This document shows positions 58,410 to 64,000 of a stretch of DNA of 64,000 nucleotides, piece after piece (positions within the stretch are counted from its first letter, which is position 1; every line of letters begins with the position of its first letter). The position numbers and the translations under genes are program-made. Source of the stretch: G963665495 sp963677785 (GTDB lineage Bacteria > Desulfobacterota > Desulfovibrionia > Desulfovibrionales > Desulfovibrionaceae); NCBI GenBank assembly GCA_963677785.2, contig CAXXDH010000001.1, positions 1 through 64,000 on the forward strand, written 5' to 3'. The notes beneath the pieces are model-generated. The model was not told the DNA's origin, did not search any database, and saw only the letters and a program-made list of their open reading frames with translations.

Positions 58410-60842
58410 ATGCGTCGGAATTCTTTTAAAGCGTACGGAGGGCCTGTGACGAAAGGCGGGGAGAACCTCAAATTGATTTCTCATACAGCTGAGAATGCCA
58501 TTCGGGCTTATATAGGCATGGCCCTTGATCATTTGGATGCCCCTATTTTCATTAAAGATGCCAGGTTGTGCTGGGTTTATGTCAATCAGGCCGCTTGTGT
58601 TATTCTGGGCGTGGCAAAGGAGCGCCTGGTCGGGCAGACGTTGGAAGCAGCCTATCCGCAGTATAACGCGCAATTCTTTGAACCCTATGAACGGCAGGTT
58701 CTGACGGACGGCAAGCCGGTTGTCTTTGAATGGACAATGGACTGGACAGGTACGGAACGAACGCTGGTCGTGAGACTCTCGCGCTTTGAAACGCCCTCCG
58801 GGGAGCCGCATCTGGCAGGTCATTTTTCCGATGTCACCGCGTTGAAACGCATTGAAGAAGAAAAACACACTCAAGAAGCCTATTACCAGAGCCTGTTCGA
58901 AAATACCGGCTCAGGTACCGTGATACTTAATAACGATGGGCTTATTCTCAGCTGCAACGCACAATACGAACAGCTTACCGGCTATTCCAAAAAGGAAATA
59001 GTCGGCATCTCGACCTGGAAGGATTTTGTTTCGCCGAAAGAAGTCGAATGGTTGATGGATTACCATCAGCGCCGCCTGGATGTAACCAACCCCCCTCCGC
59101 GCGAATACGATGTGGATTTTTTGACAAAACAAGGGGAACTCCGGACAGCCCATGCTGTGATTGATGTTATTCCGGAAACCACCGACAGAGTCATTTCTTT
59201 TATCGACGTGACAAAGCGCAAAGCGACCGAAGAGGCCCTGGCCGAAAGCCTGACCAAATACAAGGCGCTCATCGAAACCACGGACACGGGGTTCGTCATT
59301 GTCAGTGAAGACGGCATTATTCTCGACGCCAACGACGAATATTGCAGAATTACAGGGCGTCCGCGTGAAAAGGTCATAGGGTTTCCAGCCAGGGATTGGC
59401 TTGTACCCTCAGAAAAGCAGCGCTGTAGAGAGGCGTTTCAGGAAGGCCTGCGTACGGGAAAAATGCGCCATTTCCAGACGTACTATCAACTCCCTGATGG
59501 TACGGGCATTGCCATAGAAGCCAATGCCACGCGTATTGAGACAGATGGAAAAGTTACCGTGATCAGCCTGATCAGGGATATCAGCGAACGCAAGCGGGCC
59601 GAGGACGCTTTGCGCGCCAGCGAGCAGCGTTTACGCAGCCTGGTGGATACCATGCCGGTATTGATTCATGCCTATGATGCAGACGGAAAAGTCATTTTCT
59701 GGAACAAAGAATGCGAACGGGTTTTGGGCTGGACCGCCCAGGAACTTACCGAAATGTCGGGGAACCATTCGCAACTGTATGCGTCAGCCAGTCACCATGC
59801 GCGGTTGATGCAGGCGAGCAATGCGGCTTCGGGTGCGTATTGCGAATATGAAGTGCCCATGGTGGCTAAAGACGGAGAGATTCGGATGATTTCCTGGACA
59901 AGCCGTGCGGCGGAAATGCCTATACCAGGCTGGCATATCTGGGAAACAGGAATAGATGTAACCGACCGGCGGCAATATCTGTCGCAATTGGCCCAGTTAA
60001 ACAAACACCTTGAGGATCTGGTGGGCGAACGGACAGCGGCGCTCACGGAACAAACCAGGGCGCTGGAGATCGCCAATCAGAAACTGCAGGAAATTGATGC
60101 CTGCAAAAGCACGTTTTTGAATACGGTTTCCCACGACATCAGAACGCCTTTGACTTCAATTCTTGGCTTTTCCAAGCTCATAGAGCGGGAATTTGATCAT
60201 TTTTACAAAGGCGTCATTGACAACGATGTCGTATTGGAAAAGCGGGCCGACCGGGTTTCCGCTCACTTCAAGGTTATCCAGCACGAAGGGGATCGTCTCA
60301 AACGCCTGATTGATGATTTTTTGGATATTTCCAAAATAGAATCAGGCCAGGTTTTCTGGAACGACAAACCGGTCGTTTTTTTTGAACTGGCCAACAGGGT
60401 CCGGAACGTTTTTGAACAACGCTACGGCTGTCATCTGGCAATAGATTTTATAGTGACTATATCTGATAAACTGCCGACGCTGGTTATGGATTCGGACAGG
60501 CTTCTTCAGATTTTGTTCAATCTTATAGACAACGCGTTTAAATTCACCCCGGCCGGGGAAGTGAAGCTGCAGGTGGACGCACCTGATCCGCGGCACGTAC
60601 AATTCATGGTTTCCGATACGGGCATCGGCATAGAGGAGGACCAGTTGGAGCGTATATTTGAGGATTTTGTTCAGGCGCCCAAAAGCGATACGTTGAAGCA
60701 CCCGAATGAGGGCACAGGTCTGGGGCTGGCCGTATGCCGGCGGATTGTGGCCCATTATCATGGCAAAATCTGGGCGGAATCCCGAGAGGGTGAGGGAACG
60801 ACAGTCTACGTGCTTCTGCCTGGCCGGGAGCGCGCGAGTTAA
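58410..60842 (+). CDS. Multi-PAS sensor histidine kinase
   Basis: This 810-residue kinase is cytoplasmic or soluble; I see no membrane segments. Four PAS domains occupy about 40-525, the second with GSGTVILNNDGLILSCNAQY and the third with IIETTDTGF-like sequence (ALIETTDTGFVIVSEDG). A HisKA dimerisation domain has the phospho-His in VSHDIRTPLTSILGF. The ATP-binding domain shows NLIDNAFKFTPAGEV, DTGIGIEEDQLERIF and GTGLGLAVCRRIV. AGGGGG precedes ATG 58410. No response regulator gene is adjacent, so its partner is elsewhere. Confidence 0.92.
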   Translation: MRRNSFKAYGGPVTKGGENLKLISHTAENAIRAYIGMALDHLDAPIFIKDARLCWVYVNQAACVILGVAKERLVGQTLEAAYPQYNAQFFEPYERQVLTDGKPVVFEWTMDWTGTERTLVVRLSRFETPSGEPHLAGHFSDVTALKRIEEEKHTQEAYYQSLFENTGSGTVILNNDGLILSCNAQYEQLTGYSKKEIVGISTWKDFVSPKEVEWLMDYHQRRLDVTNPPPREYDVDFLTKQGELRTAHAVIDVIPETTDRVISFIDVTKRKATEEALAESLTKYKALIETTDTGFVIVSEDGIILDANDEYCRITGRPREKVIGFPARDWLVPSEKQRCREAFQEGLRTGKMRHFQTYYQLPDGTGIAIEANATRIETDGKVTVISLIRDISERKRAEDALRASEQRLRSLVDTMPVLIHAYDADGKVIFWNKECERVLGWTAQELTEMSGNHSQLYASASHHARLMQASNAASGAYCEYEVPMVAKDGEIRMISWTSRAAEMPIPGWHIWETGIDVTDRRQYLSQLAQLNKHLEDLVGERTAALTEQTRALEIANQKLQEIDACKSTFLNTVSHDIRTPLTSILGFSKLIEREFDHFYKGVIDNDVVLEKRADRVSAHFKVIQHEGDRLKRLIDDFLDISKIESGQVFWNDKPVVFFELANRVRNVFEQRYGCHLAIDFIVTISDKLPTLVMDSDRLLQILFNLIDNAFKFTPAGEVKLQVDAPDPRHVQFMVSDTGIGIEEDQLERIFEDFVQAPKSDTLKHPNEGTGLGLAVCRRIVAHYHGKIWAESREGEGTTVYVLLPGRERAS

Positions 60843-60846
60843 AATT

Positions 60847-61050
60847 TCAACTGTTATCCTGAATAAGGCTTTGGACCCGTCCCACCAGGCCGTTGGTCAG
60901 ACGGACTTTGATGCCGTGCGGATGGTTTGGGGATTTGGTCAGGATCGTTGCGATTATTCCCTGGGTCAAATTACCGCTGCGTTGGTCTTGTTTGAGCACA
61001 ATGTTGACCCGCATGCCTGGTGCAAGATTTTTTCTGTCCGGTACGCTCAT
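60847..61050 (-). CDS. YwbE-family small protein
   Basis: This 67-residue protein is of the YwbE/DUF2196 type: MSVPDRKNLAPGMRVNIVLK, then QDQRSGNLTQGIIATILTK, HPHGIKVRLTNGLVGRVQ. It has a KOW-like basic strand pattern. It follows larC by 19 bp, probably in one operon. The function is unknown. Confidence 0.88.
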   Translation of the reverse strand: MSVPDRKNLAPGMRVNIVLKQDQRSGNLTQGIIATILTKSPNHPHGIKVRLTNGLVGRVQSLIQDNS

Positions 61051-61069
61051 GAGGTTCCGTTTGAAACGG

Positions 61070-62224
61070 TTAATCGTTGATTGAGAGCATTCTGCGCACC
61101 TGAGCCACGCTGCGTCCGGTTTTCCGGGCCAGCTTGACAAGGGCTTCGTATTCGGGCGTTTTATACGTAACGCCGTCCAGCAGACAAATTTTTGCCTCAA
61201 GTTCGCCCATATCCGTGTTTATGCGGCCTTCCGCGCGCGGGATCACGGCGCGTTCCACGCGCGTACGGCGTATGCCCAGGCTGAGCGTGGAGCGGAAAAA
61301 GGCCGCCTGGACTTTTTCAAGATCCGGTTCCACGCACATGACCTGCAGCTGCCCTCCCGGGCGGCTTTTTTTCATGACGCCGGGAAGGAACAGGACGTCC
61401 AGAGCGCCTGCTTCGAATAAGGCGTCGTAGCAATAGCCGAGTTCTTCTCCGCTGAGGTGGTCGATATTGCTTTCCAGCATCCAGACATGCTCAATGGCGC
61501 AGTCGTCCCGGCAAAAACTGTCTTTGGGTTCCAGCAGATAGGCCCGCAGGCCTCCGCCGCTTTCCTTGCTTCCGTACCCCAGCCCGGAGTGCAGCAAAAT
61601 ACCTTCCGGCCCCTGCGCGAAGTCAGGGGACAGCTGGTCGATGAGCAGGGCACCCGTCGGCGTGACGCATTCGAACGTGAACGCTGTCGAATGTACGGGC
61701 TTGCCTTCCATCAGCTGGAGAGCGGCAGGTGCGGGCAGGGATATTTCGCCATGTTCGCATTGCACTGTTCCCTTGAACCAGGGCAATGACGAACAGACAA
61801 CCTGGGAGATTTGCAGCTGTTCGAGTCCCCAGAACGCGCCGACGATGTCCACGATGGTATCCACGGCGCCGAGTTCGTGGAAATGGACCTTGTCGGGATC
61901 AATGCCGTGCACTGCAGCCTCTGCCCCGGCAAGGCGCTGGAAAGCCTTTATGGAGCGCTCGCGAACCGTGTCCGAGCAGTCGAGACCCGAGATGATCTCG
62001 ATGATCTGCGGCAGGTGCCGCAGCGGCTGATTCCGGGAAAGACTCGGGATACATCTTCGTCCCTTGATGCCCTGGCGGATTTCCGCGTCTGTGGAGATGC
62101 TGCCGATGTACTCTGGTCCGAGCATGGCGGCTAAAGGAGCAAGATCCAGTCCGAGGTCGCAAAGGGCCGCGAGCAGCATATCCCCGGAAATACCGAACGA
62201 AAGATCAAGGTACAAAGTGAACAT
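61070..62224 (-). CDS. larC: Nickel insertion protein LarC
   Basis: LarC inserts nickel into the pincer cofactor of lactate racemase-type enzymes (CTP-dependent). It has 384 residues. MFTLYLDLSFGISGDMLLAAL is the family start, and VHFHELGAVDTIVDIVGA, CVTPTGALLIDQLS and ESNIDHLSGEELGYC are signatures. The other lar genes are not in the window. The MFTLYLD start at 62224 is chosen because the extra upstream residues are not conserved. Confidence 0.92.
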   Translation of the reverse strand: MFTLYLDLSFGISGDMLLAALCDLGLDLAPLAAMLGPEYIGSISTDAEIRQGIKGRRCIPSLSRNQPLRHLPQIIEIISGLDCSDTVRERSIKAFQRLAGAEAAVHGIDPDKVHFHELGAVDTIVDIVGAFWGLEQLQISQVVCSSLPWFKGTVQCEHGEISLPAPAALQLMEGKPVHSTAFTFECVTPTGALLIDQLSPDFAQGPEGILLHSGLGYGSKESGGGLRAYLLEPKDSFCRDDCAIEHVWMLESNIDHLSGEELGYCYDALFEAGALDVLFLPGVMKKSRPGGQLQVMCVEPDLEKVQAAFFRSTLSLGIRRTRVERAVIPRAEGRINTDMGELEAKICLLDGVTYKTPEYEALVKLARKTGRSVAQVRRMLSIND

Positions 62225-62385
62225 ACAATCTCCAGTCACGTTTGGAACAAGTACGACGTGATGATATGAAACGTTCCGACAATCTATAGCCGTATCTTAA
62301 AAGGGGCAAGAAAAGTTTTTGTCTTTTGTTTAATGTGAAAATCTATTTTAATTGTTCATTTTTATAAAACAAAGGAATTCCGGTT

Positions 62386-62829
62386 TCAGGAAAACTGTAT
62401 GCCACCATAGACGACCAATCCAATGCCTATGGCAATGACCAGAACACCGTTGCCCTCTTTGCCTGGTTCCAGCACAGCCTGTGCGGGATTTGCCGGGTCG
62501 TAGTATACCTGCACCCACGAATGCAGGGGGAAGCGCTCATGCACGAAGAGTGAACCTTTTGCACTCAGTTCCACGCTCTCTTTGCCTATGGCGATGGTGG
62601 AGGAACTGAATTCCAGCTTGCCGACCGCATAGCTGTAGGTGATCAGGGCTTCATAGTCGGCGTTGCGTTCCGGGTCGTGCAGTTTCCTGAGTTTGACGTG
62701 TGTTATGGTGCCGGGGACCTGTATCCAGCTGTGGCTGGCCCGGGCCAGTTTGTAGTTTTTCCAGCCCTGCCAGATGCAGAGCAGGCCGAGCAGGATCATG
62801 ACGATACCGGACGCGCTGGTGAAATCCAT
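62386..62829 (-). CDS. DUF3592-like membrane protein
   Basis: This 147-residue protein begins MDFTSASGIVMILLGLLCIW, a membrane segment. The body has the DUF3592 pattern: SWIQVPGTITHVKLRKL, ADYEALITYSYAVGKLEF and VQVYYDPANPAQAVLEPG. A second membrane segment ends it (GVLVIAIGIGLVVYGGI). GAGG-rich sequence precedes ATG 62829. The function is not known. Confidence 0.8.
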   Translation of the reverse strand: MDFTSASGIVMILLGLLCIWQGWKNYKLARASHSWIQVPGTITHVKLRKLHDPERNADYEALITYSYAVGKLEFSSSTIAIGKESVELSAKGSLFVHERFPLHSWVQVYYDPANPAQAVLEPGKEGNGVLVIAIGIGLVVYGGIQFS

Positions 62830-63073
62830 TTTTGCCCCCTCCTCAGGGAAACAATTCGCTGAAAACAATCCACATAACTCCGAATGGCATGCTACCATCA
62901 ATTTGTTGCAGGATAAATGGACGCAGGTTTCGGATGGTTTTTTCGGGGAATGCCCGGATTGGAAAAATCTTGCAAATTCTCTATTGCATGAACTGGCGTG
63001 AAGTGGAAAAAAAGCTTATTGATATAACAGAGGTAGCCGTATCCCGTACTGATACTTTTGCCGAGGAGGAGTT

Positions 63074-63727
63074 ATGTTGATCAAAAACAAGATGACCAGG
63101 GACCCGATTACGGTTTTGACCGAGACTTCCATGCTCCAAGCTTCCAAACTCATGAAAGAAAATGGGATCCACAGACTCCCGGTGGTGGATGCGGAAGGCA
63201 AGCTGATCGGTATCGTATCGGACAGGGATATCAAAGAGGCCCAGCCCTCGAAAGCCACGGCGCTGGAAGTGCACGAGCTGTATTACCTGCTGTCGGAATT
63301 GAAAATCAAAAACATCATGACGTCTTCGCCGACCTACGTGACTGCCGAGGATACGGTCGAACGCGCCGCCATGATCATGCTGGACAAACGGGTAGGCGGG
63401 TTGCCGGTCGTTGATGCCAATCTGAAAGTCGTGGGCATTATTACGGATACGGACATCTTCAGAGTGTTTGTGGAGATTTCCGGCGTACGCAGCGGCGGCG
63501 TGCAGTTCGGCGTGGAAATATCCTCCGAACCCGGTAGTCTGAAGCCGGTGTTGGATAAACTGCGCGACACCGGCGCTCGTGTGGCAACCATAGTGACCAA
63601 TTACGAGGTCGAGGGGCCGCTGCGGCACGTCTACATCCGGATTCTGCCCATGGATGCCGAACAGGAAGCAACTGTCCGCAAGGCGCTTGAGGACAAGTAC
63701 ACGATTCTTTTCTGGGCCAAAGATTAG
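63074..63727 (+). CDS. CBS-pair plus ACT-like domain protein
   Basis: This 217-residue cytoplasmic protein has two CBS domains (about 5-60 and 78-135), each with its adenosyl-binding core (IHRLPVVDAEGKLIGIVSD, VGGLPVVDANLKVVGIITD). A C-terminal ACT-like region (about 145-215) starts GVQFGVEISSEPGSLKPV. Such proteins sense adenosine nucleotides and control other enzymes. GAGGAG precedes ATG 63074. Confidence 0.9.
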   Translation: MLIKNKMTRDPITVLTETSMLQASKLMKENGIHRLPVVDAEGKLIGIVSDRDIKEAQPSKATALEVHELYYLLSELKIKNIMTSSPTYVTAEDTVERAAMIMLDKRVGGLPVVDANLKVVGIITDTDIFRVFVEISGVRSGGVQFGVEISSEPGSLKPVLDKLRDTGARVATIVTNYEVEGPLRHVYIRILPMDAEQEATVRKALEDKYTILFWAKD

Positions 63728-63952
63728 TTTTTTTGCAAAGGGCGGCATTCGCATGGCGCCGCCCTTTGATACGGAATACGCTCCGCAGGGACTATACGTT
63801 TCAGCGTGTCTTTTTGCAGAACTTTTTTGAAAGGGACAGTCAGTAGTCAGGCATCGCTGCTTCCAGTGAGGATCTGCAAGTATATTTGCGTCCATTTGAC
63901 CCCTCAGGCACTATCACGTATCCAATGTACAAAAAAAGGAGCCGGACAGGAC
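63728..63952. other. Intergenic, hairpin only
   Basis: A perfect 10-bp hairpin (63737-63746 / 63758-63767) follows the CBS gene but has no T tract on its 3' side. Otherwise nothing is seen. Confidence 0.5.
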
Positions 63953-64000
63953 ATGAATACGTCTCGGCGCTCTCCTTCAAAGGTGAACGCGCTTCTCAAC
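63953..64000 (+). CDS. Start of an unidentified gene, truncated by the window edge
   Basis: An ATG at 63953 follows AAAAGGAGCC and ACAGGAC. Sixteen codons are open (MNTSRRSPSKVNALLN), too few to identify. Confidence 0.45.
   Translation, partial: MNTSRRSPSKVNALLN

Overview
The window looks like a chromosomal segment of a sulfate-reducing bacterium of the Desulfovibrionales type. The clues are a tetraheme cytochrome c3 with two CxxCH and two CxxxxCH sites, a tungsten-type aldehyde:ferredoxin oxidoreductase, LarC, a YkgJ-type Cys-cluster protein, several sigma-54 activators, and coding style throughout. This is inferred from gene content; no 16S gene is present. Most genes are ordinary chromosomal genes. 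The only complete insertion sequence is one IS66-family element.

Layout. 1-5 kb: the 5' part of dnaX (minus strand, with an apparent frameshift), ilvE, and a lytic transglycosylase. 2.7-9.3 kb: an electron-transfer block made of a large acyl-CoA dehydrogenase, an ETF-QO-like flavoprotein fused to a ferredoxin domain, then etfB and etfA; a 183-bp MITE-like element lies inside it. 9.7-16.2 kb: an HU gene, a GT9 glycosyltransferase with two flagella-type small genes, an RluA pseudouridine synthase, a GAF/sigma-54 activator and a lipoprotein. 16.3-30.6 kb: the conserved translation/transcription block tRNA-Thr, -Tyr, -Gly, -Thr, tuf, rpmG, tRNA-Trp, secE, nusG, rplK, rplA, rplJ, rplL, rpoB, rpoC. 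30.6-39.7 kb: two 8-Cys exported peptides, a diguanylate cyclase, ComEC, a degenerate EAL/HDOD protein followed by a decayed second MITE copy, TrmO, an AOR-type oxidoreductase and an acidic exported protein.

40-51.8 kb is the most unusual stretch. On the plus strand sit YitT, a RimK-associated retropepsin-like protease, RimK and an aspartoacylase/AstE-like zinc enzyme. Convergent to them on the minus strand is an apparent operon of a small unknown protein, a lysine 2,3-aminomutase (KamA) with lysine-recognition residues, two D-Ala-D-Ala-ligase-like ATP-grasp enzymes and a GNAT acetyltransferase. A perfect sigma-54 promoter (TGGCAC-N5-TTGCT) precedes this operon, and the gene just upstream encodes a sigma-54 activator with a degenerate receiver domain and a GAFTNA loop. 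An intact IS66 element with an 8-bp target duplication separates that activator from a third member of the 8-Cys peptide family, which also has a sigma-54-like promoter. I infer a sigma-54-controlled pathway that makes beta-lysine and ligates and acetylates it; the product is unknown.

52-64 kb: a class II aldolase-like protein with an unusual Cys insertion, a glycine-zipper lipoprotein, a 56-residue Cys-rich protein, a YkgJ protein, an rfaE2-type nucleotidyltransferase with a frameshift, cytochrome c3, a DUF457-like membrane protein with rimO, a four-PAS histidine kinase, ywbE with larC, a DUF3592-like protein, a CBS/ACT-like protein, and the first codons of a gene running off the window. Both frameshifts (dnaX, rfaE2) are single-base losses in short G or C runs, so sequencing error is a live explanation.
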